From Ignavigranum ruoffiae (GTDB taxonomy: Bacteria > Bacillota > Bacilli > Lactobacillales > Aerococcaceae), in assembly GCF_900110675.1 (NCBI RefSeq), contig NZ_FOEN01000006.1:1-64000 (forward strand): DNA of 64,000 bases, given 5' to 3'. Position numbers and translations under genes: made by a program. This document shows, piece after piece, positions 1 to 8,043 of this stretch. The notes beneath the pieces are model-generated. The model did not search any database, was not told the origin of the DNA, and saw nothing but the letters and a program-made list of their open reading frames with translations. Each line of letters begins with the position of its first letter. Position 1 is the stretch's first letter.

Positions 1-808
1 GGTTCTGTTGCAAAGTTTTCCAAAAAATCTATTTTAGTGTAAAATTGAGAAAAAAGACAGAGAGGACAGAGTAATGAATCATTTTAAAGGCAAACAATTC
101 AAAAAAGACGTCATTATTGTCGCTGTTGGTTACTACCTGCGTTACAATCTAAGCTATCGTGAAGTTCAGGAATTGTTATATGATCGTGGAATAAATGTTT
201 GTCATACTACGATTTATCGTTGGGTGCAAGAGTACAGCAAAGTCCTCTATTATCTTTGGAAGAAGAAAAATAGACAATCCTTCTATTCATGGAAAATGGA
301 CGAAACCTATATCAAAATTAAGGGACGTTGGCATTATCTTTATCGTGCAATTGATGCGGACGGCTTAACCTTAGATATCTGGTTACGAAAGAAACGGGAT
401 ACGCAAGCAGCCTATGCTTTCTTAAAACGACTCCATAAACAGTTTGGTGAGCCGAAAGCAATTGTGACCGATAAAGCACCTTCTCTTGGCTCCGCCTTTA
501 GAAAGTTACAGAGTGTGGGTTTATATACTAAGACAGAGCACCGAACTGTGAAGTATCTTAACAATTTAATAGAACAAGACCATCGACCTATTAAACGACG
601 AAATAAATTTTATCAAAGTCTCCGTACAGCCTCTTCCACGATTAAGGGCATGGAGACCATTCGAGGAATATATAAAAAGAACCGAAGAAATGGAACGCTC
701 TTCGGCTTTTCGGTGTCTACTGAAATCAAGGTATTAATGGGAATAACAGCCTAAGATATTTGGAGTTCAGAGAGGGCGCGTTTGATTTTCAAACTTCGCA
801 ACAGAACC
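1..808 (+). mobile_element. IS6-family insertion sequence, IS1216/ISS1 type, complete
   Basis: The element is 808 bp and is bounded by 18-bp terminal inverted repeats (GGTTCTGTTGCAAAGTTT at the left, its complement with one mismatch at the right, positions 791-808). It holds one intact transposase gene. Both the size and the GGTTCTGTTGC ends are typical of IS1216, ISS1 and IS257 relatives, which move by replicative cointegration and often flank acquired DNA. The left neighbour is outside the window, so the 8-bp target duplication cannot be checked. The right end abuts repeat A1. Confidence 0.95.
74..754 (+). CDS. IS6-family transposase
   Basis: This is a DDE transposase of 226 residues, the normal full length for the IS1216/ISS1 group. 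An N-terminal helix-turn-helix region (about residues 25-55, with SYREVQELL and HTTIYRWV) precedes the catalytic core. The acidic triad is visible as D76 (MDETYIKIKG), D133 (VTDKAP) and E167 (NNLIEQDH), with the usual 33-residue D-to-E spacing. No frameshift or stop interrupts it, so the element is probably active. It is the only gene in the element and lies between matched terminal repeats. The start ATG is preceded by a purine-rich GAGGACAGAG site. Confidence 0.96.
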   Translation: MNHFKGKQFKKDVIIVAVGYYLRYNLSYREVQELLYDRGINVCHTTIYRWVQEYSKVLYYLWKKKNRQSFYSWKMDETYIKIKGRWHYLYRAIDADGLTLDIWLRKKRDTQAAYAFLKRLHKQFGEPKAIVTDKAPSLGSAFRKLQSVGLYTKTEHRTVKYLNNLIEQDHRPIKRRNKFYQSLRTASSTIKGMETIRGIYKKNRRNGTLFGFSVSTEIKVLMGITA

Positions 809-948
809 AAACCTAGTTCTATACACGGAGATAAAGATCTACGAATCAGCATGCTTTACCCACAACAGTCCCTTGAAGTTGTCAATTATTGGGAGGTGAG
901 GCCTAAAGTAAGTCTGTAGCTTATAGAATAAGCGGAATGCCCAATAAT
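809..948 (+). repeat. Repeat family A, copy A1 (foldback element, left end cut by the IS)
   Basis: The core from about 823 (ACACGGAGATAAA) to about 933 (CGGAATGCCC) matches A2 at 1267-1392 and the reverse complement of A3 at 26.4-26.5 kb. It can fold: CTTTA pairs with TAAAG and TCCC with GGGA. It has a small apical stem AGTTG/CAATT where A2 has AAGCC/GGCTT, which is a compensatory difference. A 3' hairpin CTTAT-AGA-ATAAG follows. The left end seems to be the degenerate inverted repeat seen complete in A2, and it runs directly into the IS end. No open reading frame of note is present. Confidence 0.65.
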
Positions 949-1045
949 TAAAAGCACATCAAGAGGGTATTTAACAGTTTATTTTATTGTTTATCTAGAA
1001 GATTTCAAAAAATACCGGTCGCTATTTCTGGCCAAAGATAAAATT

Positions 1046-1187
1046 GAATCCAAGTACTCGCAAGCCAAAGAAAATCCACGTAGCGTACAAGCTCTTGCCG
1101 ATGAATCGGTTAGAGCTTATCTAGTGGATTTAGTCCGGAAAAGGTTGTGCTTTGAAGGACGACATAAGCTAGGTCAGAGTATTGATG
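1046..1187 (+). repeat. Repeat family B, copy B1 (palindromic element)
   Basis: This stretch is similar over its whole length to the reverse complement of 26143-26312. Shared landmarks in order are ACTCGCAAGCC, ATCCACG, a variable hairpin, CTAGTGGAT, TAGTCCG and CTTTGAAGGACGA. The hairpin arms are ATCCAC/GTGGAT outside and CCGAT/ATCGG inside. The other copy has GCGAC/GTCGC at the inner position, so pairing is kept while sequence differs. The right terminal repeat is degenerate here. It sits between A1 and A2. Confidence 0.7.
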
Positions 1188-1249
1188 TTAAATTATAGAC
1201 CAAGCATATATATGAAAAGAATAATGTTACATTTTATCTATAACGTTTT

Positions 1250-1433
1250 ACACGACTTAGACATAAACACGGAGATAAAAAATCAACGGATCAGCATACT
1301 TTACCCACATCAGTCCCTTGAAGCCTATGGCTTTTAGGGACTGAGTCGTAAAGTAAGTTTGTAGCTTATAGAATAAGCGAAAGACGGTGCCCATTGATTT
1401 GAAATCCCGTGTTTAAAATGCCTAAGTCGTGTA
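1250..1433 (+). repeat. Repeat family A, copy A2 with terminal inverted repeats
   Basis: This is the most complete copy, 184 bp. The outer arms begin TACACGACTTAG at the left and end CTAAGTCGTGTA at the right, and continue as imperfect pairing for almost 40 bp. Inside, TACTTTAC...CAGTCCCT pairs with AGGGACTG...GTAAAGTA around the tip AAGCC-TAT-GGCTT. A further hairpin GCTTAT-AG-AATAAGC lies 3' of that. The layout resembles a small non-coding foldback transposable element or a structured RNA gene. The stretch 809-1475 between the IS and uvrC holds only these repeats and no supported gene. Confidence 0.7.
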
Positions 1434-1475
1434 TTATATGATATTAGTCAATATGAATGAATTGTTACTAATATT

Positions 1476-3323
1476 TTACGATTTTTCTTTGCTTTGGTCT
1501 TCTTGCAAATGCTCAAGAATCCGAGCGGCTGTTGGTCGTGGAATCCCCAGACTTGCAATCTCCTCGATTTCGGCTTCTTTAATTCGCTTCAATGTTTTAA
1601 AGTGTTTGAGCAATTTGGTCCGGGTCTTCGGTCCAACACCAGGAATTTCTTCAATACGCGATCCAAATTGGGATTTACTGCGAACATGGCGGTGATAAGA
1701 AATGGCATAGCGATGGACTTCCTCTTGAATTCGTTGTAAAAGAAAGAAACCTTGACTACGATGGTCCAGATCAACCAGTTCTTCACGATAGCCATCCAAT
1801 AGGGCGGCCGTTTTGTGCTTATCATCTTTGACCATGCCGGCTACTGGAATTGATAAGCCAAGTTCATTCTCTAAAACATCGCGTGCAGCCCGGGTTTCAA
1901 TAATTCCCCCGTCCATTAAAATTAAATCAGGCAAGGGTTTATTTTCTTGCAATAAACGGACATAACGGCGACGGATGACCTCTTGAGTGGCAGCGAATTC
2001 GTTAGCCCCTTCAAAGGTTTTGATTTTGAACTTGCGATAATTTTTACGTTCAGGTCGACCGTTGCGATAGACAACCATGCCAGAGACATTATTACTGCCG
2101 GAGATATTGGAGTGGTCGAAGGCTTCGATATATACGGGTTCCGGAATATCTAGCGCATTCGCTAGATCAGCAATGGCTCCCTTGGTTTTATTTTCTTTCA
2201 TAGTCATGAGCCGGAATTTCTCATCTAATGCCAGCTTGCTATTCTTTTCAGCGAGTTCTAAGATGCTTCGTTTTTTTCCTCTTAAGGGTGTAGTTACAGG
2301 TAAGTCCAAGAAATCATGCAAAACTTCATGATCGACATCACTCGGAACTAGAATTGCCTTAGGTTTGAGTTCTTGACCTTCTTGGTAGAAACGAGCTATG
2401 TAAGTCGTAACTTCATCTTCTGGACTACCATATGAAGGAAAGATGGTCGCCTTGCGTTTTAAGATGGATCCTTGGCGTAACATAAAGACTTGAATGGAAA
2501 TCCAACCGCGATTGAGATAATAGTTGAAGACATCCATATTGTCATAATCTTGACTCATGATGGTTTGTCGTTCCACCGTCGTTTCGATGTAGTTAATCTG
2601 ATCACGGTAGTCGGCGGCCATTTCAAAGTCGAGATTCTTTGCTGCCATTTGCATTTTGTCTTTAAGCTGGTTTTTGATACTGGCGGTATCGCCATTGAAA
2701 AATTGTTTAATCTTATTAATTTGTTCTTGGTATTGTTCGACGGATATTTCATGATCACAGCAACCGATACATTGGCCGATATGATAGTAGAAGCAGGCTC
2801 GCTTTTCATTTTTTGGACAACGACGTAGGGGATAGGCCCGGTGCAGGACTTGTTGGGTTGTTGTCGCTGCATAGACATTGGGGAAGGGACCAAAATAAAT
2901 TCCCCCATCTTTCTTCACATCATTGGTAATGATTAATTGGGGATCGCGTTCTTTGGTAATCTTTAAGTAGGGATACATGGTCCCATTTTTTAATTTAATA
3001 TTGTAATGGGGTTTATATTCTTGAATGAGATTAATTTCTAGGATCAGAGCTTCTTTGTTACTATTGGTCACAATGGTTTCGAAGTGATCAATTTCAGAAA
3101 CCAATTTTGTGGTTTTACTGTCATGGGCCCCACGGAAATACGAGCGTACTCGATTTTTTAAGTTTTTGGCCTTACCGACATAGATAATTTCATCCTTGGC
3201 ATTGCGCATAATATAACAGCCAGGTAAATCGGGCAAGAGTTTCAACTTGGCTTCGATCCGATCACGAACGGCTGCTTGATGAGCTAATTCTTCGTTGGTA
3301 ATGGAAACAGGTTTCTTCGCCAT
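1476..3323 (-). CDS. uvrC: Excinuclease ABC subunit C
   Basis: UvrC makes the two incisions around DNA damage bound by UvrA/UvrB in nucleotide excision repair. The 615 residues are close to the family norm of about 600. Seen in order: a GIY-YIG nuclease domain (GCYIM with IYVGKAKNLKNRVRSYF, about residues 35-65), a Cys-containing middle region (CPKNEKRACFYYHIGQCIGCC), a UVR motif near 210-245, the RNase H-like second nuclease (DHSNISGSN, LILMDGG) and a C-terminal helix-hairpin-helix pair (IPGVGPKTRTKLLKHF, IASLGIPRPTAARIL). The start is ATG behind AAAGGAGGACTAAAC. That ribosome site overlaps the stop of the small upstream gene, so the two are probably co-translated. Confidence 0.97.
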   Translation of the reverse strand: MAKKPVSITNEELAHQAAVRDRIEAKLKLLPDLPGCYIMRNAKDEIIYVGKAKNLKNRVRSYFRGAHDSKTTKLVSEIDHFETIVTNSNKEALILEINLIQEYKPHYNIKLKNGTMYPYLKITKERDPQLIITNDVKKDGGIYFGPFPNVYAATTTQQVLHRAYPLRRCPKNEKRACFYYHIGQCIGCCDHEISVEQYQEQINKIKQFFNGDTASIKNQLKDKMQMAAKNLDFEMAADYRDQINYIETTVERQTIMSQDYDNMDVFNYYLNRGWISIQVFMLRQGSILKRKATIFPSYGSPEDEVTTYIARFYQEGQELKPKAILVPSDVDHEVLHDFLDLPVTTPLRGKKRSILELAEKNSKLALDEKFRLMTMKENKTKGAIADLANALDIPEPVYIEAFDHSNISGSNNVSGMVVYRNGRPERKNYRKFKIKTFEGANEFAATQEVIRRRYVRLLQENKPLPDLILMDGGIIETRAARDVLENELGLSIPVAGMVKDDKHKTAALLDGYREELVDLDHRSQGFFLLQRIQEEVHRYAISYHRHVRSKSQFGSRIEEIPGVGPKTRTKLLKHFKTLKRIKEAEIEEIASLGIPRPTAARILEHLQEDQSKEKS

Positions 3324-3325
3324 GT

Positions 3326-3628
3326 TTAGTCCTCCTTTCGATGGGGATAGTGTAGATGGCTAGGTAAATCAGGGCGTTGGTTGCTATGGCTTTTAGCATT
3401 TAAATATTTCTCAATAATGAATTGCTGCTTATGATTATAATGACCGAAGATGGCCACTTGGTCTCCTTCTTGAACATCTAGTAAGAAACTCAGTGCTTTG
3501 CGGCCAATCAAGGCATTGATCGTTTCCTGATTTGAAAGGGCTAGTTTAACATGTACCAAAGGATTTTGCTGGGTTGGAATCAGCTTCAGTTGGCATACTC
3601 GACCCTGGTAACTATATTTTTCTTGCAT
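3326..3628 (-). CDS. Small conserved-looking protein upstream of uvrC, unknown function
   Basis: I do not recognise this protein of about 100 residues. The sequence reads as a compact beta-rich domain (YQGRVCQLKLIPT, VHVKLALSN, GDQVAIFGHYNHKQQFIIEKYL), which resembles a small OB-fold, followed by a polar His/Arg-rich tail. The fold idea is inference. ATG at 3628 is preferred over the TTG one codon earlier because it has better spacing from AAGGGG. Its TAA lies inside the uvrC ribosome-binding site. That suggests one transcript and translational coupling, but gives no direct evidence of a repair role. Confidence 0.7.
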   Translation of the reverse strand: MQEKYSYQGRVCQLKLIPTQQNPLVHVKLALSNQETINALIGRKALSFLLDVQEGDQVAIFGHYNHKQQFIIEKYLNAKSHSNQRPDLPSHLHYPHRKED

Positions 3629-3743
3629 CAAACCCCTTCTTTCAAGAATACCTTTAAGCTACCCTACATTTTATCACAAATATAAGTAATTTTCTTCTGA
3701 CTTATGCTATACTGAATGAAGTATATTAGAAAGAAGTGAGAAG

Positions 3744-5441
3744 ATGAAATTTTCTGAATTTCCTTACCGCCGCCCTGATTTAGAGGCTGTCAAGGCGGAC
3801 TTTGATCAACATATTGAACAAATTAAGCAGGCAAACCAAGCCAAAGACATTAAGAATGCCATTAAAAATATCCAAGATTTACAGACGATGATTGAAACCC
3901 AAGCAACTCTGGCTTCAATTCGTAATTCAATTGATACCCGAGATGCTTTCTACGAAGAAGAGATGGCTTTCTGGGATGAACATCTACCTATTATTCAAGA
4001 ATGGGTTACGAGTTATTATAAAGCAGTTCTCGACTTAGCAAATCTTGAAGACTATGCCGAATTATTCCCAGCAACCTTGGTCAAAATGGCGGAAAATTCT
4101 ATCCGGGTCTTTGATTCTAAAATTATCCCACTCTTACAACAAGAGAATAAGTTGACCACTGAATATGACAAACTGATTGCCTCGGCTGCCATTGAGTATA
4201 AGGGTCAAACTTACAATATTCCTGGCCTAGGTAAGTTTATGCAGTCGACGGACCGCCAAGAGCGTCAAACGGTGAATGAACTCTTAGCTCAATTCTTTGC
4301 CGATCATGAAGAGGACTTTGACCGAATTTATGATGAATTGGTGAAAGTCCGCAATCAAATGGCTTTAGATTTAGGCTTTAAAGACTTCACTGAGATGGGC
4401 TATGCGCGTATGAATCGCTTGGATTATAATCGCTCTGATGTAGAGGTATATCGTCAGGAAGTTCTTAAATATGTAGTACCCGTAGCTCAAGCATACTATC
4501 AACGTCAACAAGAACGTTTGGGTCTGAGTGAATTGAAATATTATGACTTACCAATTGAATTTGAAGATGGCAATGCCACCCCGGAAGGCACTCCTGAAGA
4601 AATCCTTGATGCTGCGATTAAGATGTATTCTGAACTTTCACCAGAAACCAGCGAATTTATCGATTTCATGGTTAAGCATCGCTTAATGGATTTAGTGACT
4701 AAGCCAGGGAAGCGGGCAGGTGGTTATTGTACCTATATGCCTGATTTTAATTCTCCATTTATCTTCTCAAACTTTAATGGAACCTCTGGGGACGTCGATG
4801 TTTTAACGCATGAAGCGGGTCATGCTTTTCAGGTTTATGAAAGTCGCTGGATTTCTGCTCCGGAAATTGTCTTTCCAACTTATGAGTCTTGTGAGATTCA
4901 TTCAATGAGTATGGAATTCTTCGCTTGGCCATGGATGGAATTATTCTTCGGCGACCAAACTGATAAATATAAATACGCCCATCTAGGGGGGGCCATTACT
5001 TTCCTACCTTATGGTGTCTTGGTCGATCATTTCCAACATGAAGTTTACGAACATCCACAATGGACACCTGCTGAGCGGAAACAACGTTGGCGTGAGTTAG
5101 AACAAATGTACTTGCCATGGAAAGATTGTGATGGCAATGATTTCTTTGAACGGGGTGGTTTCTGGTTCAAACAAGGTCATATCTTCTCTTCACCATTTTA
5201 CTATATTGATTATACTTTAGCCCAAATGTGTGCCTTACAATTCTGGCAACGAAATCATGTGGAAGAAGATGCCAGTGCCTGGTCTGATTATTTGGAATTA
5301 TGCCAGGTTGGCGGTACCAAGTCATTCTTGGAATTAGTAGCCTTGGGTCATTTGAAGTCACCCTTTGAAACCGATAGTTTGAAACACTTAGCCGCCGATG
5401 TAGACCAATACTTACTTGTAGCCAGTCAGAATTTAGAGTAA
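3744..5441 (+). CDS. M3-family oligoendopeptidase (PepF-like)
   Basis: This is a cytoplasmic zinc metallopeptidase that trims short peptides. The HEXXH zinc motif is HEAGH at residues 356-360, and the third ligand is expected in the following YESCEIHSMSMEF region near residue 384. The C-terminal part (GHIFSSPFYYIDYTLAQMCALQFW) is typical of the M3 PepF/thimet fold. Its 565 residues match the shorter M3 oligoendopeptidase subfamily. It is a single gene on the plus strand, with a promoter-like TATACT about 40 bp upstream and an intrinsic terminator about 100 bp after the stop. Exact substrate preference cannot be read from the sequence. Confidence 0.93.
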   Translation: MKFSEFPYRRPDLEAVKADFDQHIEQIKQANQAKDIKNAIKNIQDLQTMIETQATLASIRNSIDTRDAFYEEEMAFWDEHLPIIQEWVTSYYKAVLDLANLEDYAELFPATLVKMAENSIRVFDSKIIPLLQQENKLTTEYDKLIASAAIEYKGQTYNIPGLGKFMQSTDRQERQTVNELLAQFFADHEEDFDRIYDELVKVRNQMALDLGFKDFTEMGYARMNRLDYNRSDVEVYRQEVLKYVVPVAQAYYQRQQERLGLSELKYYDLPIEFEDGNATPEGTPEEILDAAIKMYSELSPETSEFIDFMVKHRLMDLVTKPGKRAGGYCTYMPDFNSPFIFSNFNGTSGDVDVLTHEAGHAFQVYESRWISAPEIVFPTYESCEIHSMSMEFFAWPWMELFFGDQTDKYKYAHLGGAITFLPYGVLVDHFQHEVYEHPQWTPAERKQRWRELEQMYLPWKDCDGNDFFERGGFWFKQGHIFSSPFYYIDYTLAQMCALQFWQRNHVEEDASAWSDYLELCQVGGTKSFLELVALGHLKSPFETDSLKHLAADVDQYLLVASQNLE

Positions 5442-5543
5442 GATGAATTTATAAACAGTTTAGTCTTTGCTAGGAACAAAATCATAGAGAGCATAAGTTG
5501 GGTAGAATAATGAGTGTCAATCCTCCTTGGTGATCGCTAGCAG

Positions 5544-5594
5544 AAGCATGCACCTCTTTACAATGAATCAGGGTAAATAGGTGGATGCTTTTTT
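5544..5594 (+). terminator. Intrinsic terminator between the M3 peptidase and the oxidoreductase
   Basis: AAGCATGCACCTCTTTAC pairs with GTAAATAGGTGGATGCTT (16 of 18 positions) and is followed by a T run. It ends only about 40 bp before the next start codon, so it could also attenuate the oxidoreductase gene. The preceding 90 bp carry no recognisable riboswitch signature. Confidence 0.85.
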
Positions 5595-5636
5595 GACTGA
5601 ATATGAATGATAATACGAGAGTGAGGAAAGAAAGCT

Positions 5637-6659
5637 ATGTTAAATATCGGAACCATTGGCAGTTCTTGGATTACTGAGAAATTTATTCAAGCTATTCAGT
5701 TATCCAATACCTTCCATCTTAAGGCGGTATATTCTCGGTCTATTGATAATGGTCGGGATATCGCCGAGGTTTATCAAGCGGATTATTATACTGATGAGTT
5801 GAATAATCTTATCTTTGATCCAGAGGTCGATGTCATATACATTGCCAGTCCTAATGCCTTACATTTCCCGCAAGCGATGAAGGCGATCAAAGCCGGCAAA
5901 CATTGTATCATTGAGAAACCTATGTTTACCAGTGTGGATGAATGGCATCAGGCGATGGATATGGCTGACAAAATGGGTGTACTGGTCTTTGAAGCGGCGA
6001 AGCATGTCCATAATCGAAACTATAAGCGGATGAAACAGATTATCCAGCATAAATTGAAAGATGCTGAACAACCTTTCTTGGGGGCGAACCTTAATTTAGG
6101 CAAATATAACGACCAATATGTTCAATATTTGGCGGCCAAAGACCAGCCAGACTTACTACCCAATGTCTTTAATCCAGCAATGAAAACGGGGAATTTGATG
6201 GATTTGGGGGTCTATCCAATTTATCTGGTGGTTGACTTATTTGGCATGCCCGAGAGCCTAAGTTATCGACCAATTCGGGGGCATAATGGGGTTGATCTCT
6301 TGGGGACGATTCGATTAGACTATACTGGTTTCCAGATTAATATTTTCTGTTCCATGGTTTCTCATTCAATTCTGCCCAGCGAATTTTACTTTGATGATGA
6401 GACGATTCTGGTCTATGAATTAAGCAAGATTTCCCAGGTGGAATTAATTGATTGTGCTGGCGCATCAGCAAATCTGGTCGCTTATACGCCAGAGAATCAA
6501 TTATATGATGAAGCGGTAGCCTTTTGCGAAATGTTGCGAGATAAAGATAAGATTGAAGGTCAGGTGCGCTATGAATCTTACAAGCAACTTAGTCTGCAAG
6601 TGACTCAGGTGATGGAATTGTTAAGACAATCCATGGGACGCAATAGTCAGCGAGGTTAA
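5637..6659 (+). CDS. Gfo/Idh/MocA-family NAD(P)-dependent oxidoreductase
   Basis: The N-terminal half is a Rossmann domain (LNIGTIGSSWITEKFIQA, residues 2-19) with the family EKP motif in HCIIEKPM near residue 95. The C-terminal half is the alpha/beta dimerisation and substrate domain. Family members oxidise or reduce sugars, inositols or dihydrodiols. The substrate here is unknown. The length of 340 residues is normal. The gene ends one base before the helicase start, so both are on one transcript, although no functional link is evident. Confidence 0.9.
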   Translation: MLNIGTIGSSWITEKFIQAIQLSNTFHLKAVYSRSIDNGRDIAEVYQADYYTDELNNLIFDPEVDVIYIASPNALHFPQAMKAIKAGKHCIIEKPMFTSVDEWHQAMDMADKMGVLVFEAAKHVHNRNYKRMKQIIQHKLKDAEQPFLGANLNLGKYNDQYVQYLAAKDQPDLLPNVFNPAMKTGNLMDLGVYPIYLVVDLFGMPESLSYRPIRGHNGVDLLGTIRLDYTGFQINIFCSMVSHSILPSEFYFDDETILVYELSKISQVELIDCAGASANLVAYTPENQLYDEAVAFCEMLRDKDKIEGQVRYESYKQLSLQVTQVMELLRQSMGRNSQRG

Positions 6660-6660
6660 G

Positions 6661-7962
6661 ATGGAAAGACAAGAGAAATTAATGGCGATTCAAGAACGCT
6701 GGCAGGAAAAAGGATATCAAAAGATGACGCCGATTCAAGCTCTGGCCCGCCCGGCGATTCTGTCCGGACAGTCGGTCTATCTCCAGGCGGCGACCGGTTC
6801 CGGTAAAACCCTGGCCTATCTTTTACCTTTGATGCAAAGCGTGGAAGCTAACCAACAACTACAATTATTGATTCTAGCTCCTAGCCAGGAATTAGCCTTG
6901 CAGATTGCCAAGGTTGGCCGAGATTGGGCCGACATCTTTGGCTTAAAGATTCAAGAGCTGGTAGGTGGCGTCAATTTAAAACGACAAATGGAAGCCTTAA
7001 AACATAAAGCTGAAATTATGGTGGCGACCCCAGGTCGTTTGCTACAAATTTTAGAACAAAGTCGGAAGATCAAGCCTCATTCTATTAAATTTTTGGTCTT
7101 GGATGAAGCCGACTTTCTGATTAGTCAGGAACATCGGGCCGATCTGTTGGAACTACATCGACGTTTACCCTTGGGTTTACAATTTGTCTTGGTCTCGGCC
7201 ACAGTTGATCAGGACTTATTGGCTGAATTTCAAAAGGAGACCCAAGAAATTCAGTTAATCCAAGCTCAAGGGGATACATCGCAAGTACAACATCATTATA
7301 TAATCTGTCATCAGCGGAAGAAATTTGATGCTCTCAGACGATTAGCCCATCTGCCTGGGATGAAAGCTCTTGTCTTTGTGAAACACATTGACGAGATTGA
7401 TCGAGCTTTTGATTATCTGAGTGAACAAGGTATTGCGTGTCTGCGTTTATATAGTCAGCTTCACTCGACTGAACGTAAAGCAGCCTTGAATCAAGTCCAT
7501 CAAGGAAACTTTACATTCCTCTTAACCACGGATTTAGCCAGTCGAGGTCTAGATATCGCGGAGATTCCTTTTGTGATTCATTTTGATTTAGCGACAGACT
7601 TAGCAACTTACCTTCATCGTTCTGGACGGACGGGTCGGATGGGACAGCCAGGTCAGGTGCTTTCATTAGTGAATGAGCAGGAAGCCCGTGATTTACAAAA
7701 CATCCTTCAACCAGCAAAGATTGATTTGATTGAATCTATAATTTACCAAGGTCAACTGAGTAGAGCTGCGATAAACAGTGATCCAAAAGATAAAGGGGAA
7801 ACAGATACGAATAAATCGCAGCCGGTTAAGAAATTAAAGCGGTCTCCTCGGCAAGAGTCAGCACCTCCGGCTCCTCAAAAGTCCAAAAGAAAGAAAGAAC
7901 GTCATAAAGATCGAAAAAATAAAGGCAAACCAAGAAAAAAAGATAAGGCGAGTGAGGGCTAG
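6661..7962 (+). CDS. DEAD-box ATP-dependent RNA helicase
   Basis: This helicase remodels RNA duplexes, probably in ribosome assembly, mRNA decay or cold response. In order: a Q motif (GYQKMTPIQ), Walker A (ATGSGKT, about 50-56), the PSQELA-like motif Ia, TPGR, DEAD (VLDEADFL, about 143-150), SAT (VSAT) and the domain-2 motif HRSGRTGRMG. The last 65 residues are a Lys/Arg-rich disordered tail, which usually binds RNA. At 433 residues it resembles CshB-type helicases of Bacilli, but the exact orthologue is not certain. It is coupled to the preceding oxidoreductase. Confidence 0.94.
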   Translation: MERQEKLMAIQERWQEKGYQKMTPIQALARPAILSGQSVYLQAATGSGKTLAYLLPLMQSVEANQQLQLLILAPSQELALQIAKVGRDWADIFGLKIQELVGGVNLKRQMEALKHKAEIMVATPGRLLQILEQSRKIKPHSIKFLVLDEADFLISQEHRADLLELHRRLPLGLQFVLVSATVDQDLLAEFQKETQEIQLIQAQGDTSQVQHHYIICHQRKKFDALRRLAHLPGMKALVFVKHIDEIDRAFDYLSEQGIACLRLYSQLHSTERKAALNQVHQGNFTFLLTTDLASRGLDIAEIPFVIHFDLATDLATYLHRSGRTGRMGQPGQVLSLVNEQEARDLQNILQPAKIDLIESIIYQGQLSRAAINSDPKDKGETDTNKSQPVKKLKRSPRQESAPPAPQKSKRKKERHKDRKNKGKPRKKDKASEG

Positions 7963-8043
7963 AATCTTTACAAAAACTTTACAATGAATTTACATTGAAG
8001 GCCTATAATTAAAGTTGAGTAGATAAGGAAGTGGAGGATTGTT

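Noticed and set aside
1429-1695. Plus-strand frame overlapping the uvrC end
   Set aside because: It is an antisense shadow of uvrC with no ribosome site and no recognisable domain.
5442-5543. Possible riboswitch in front of the oxidoreductase gene
   Set aside because: Only the terminator is convincing. No conserved aptamer motif could be matched and the preceding bases fold weakly.
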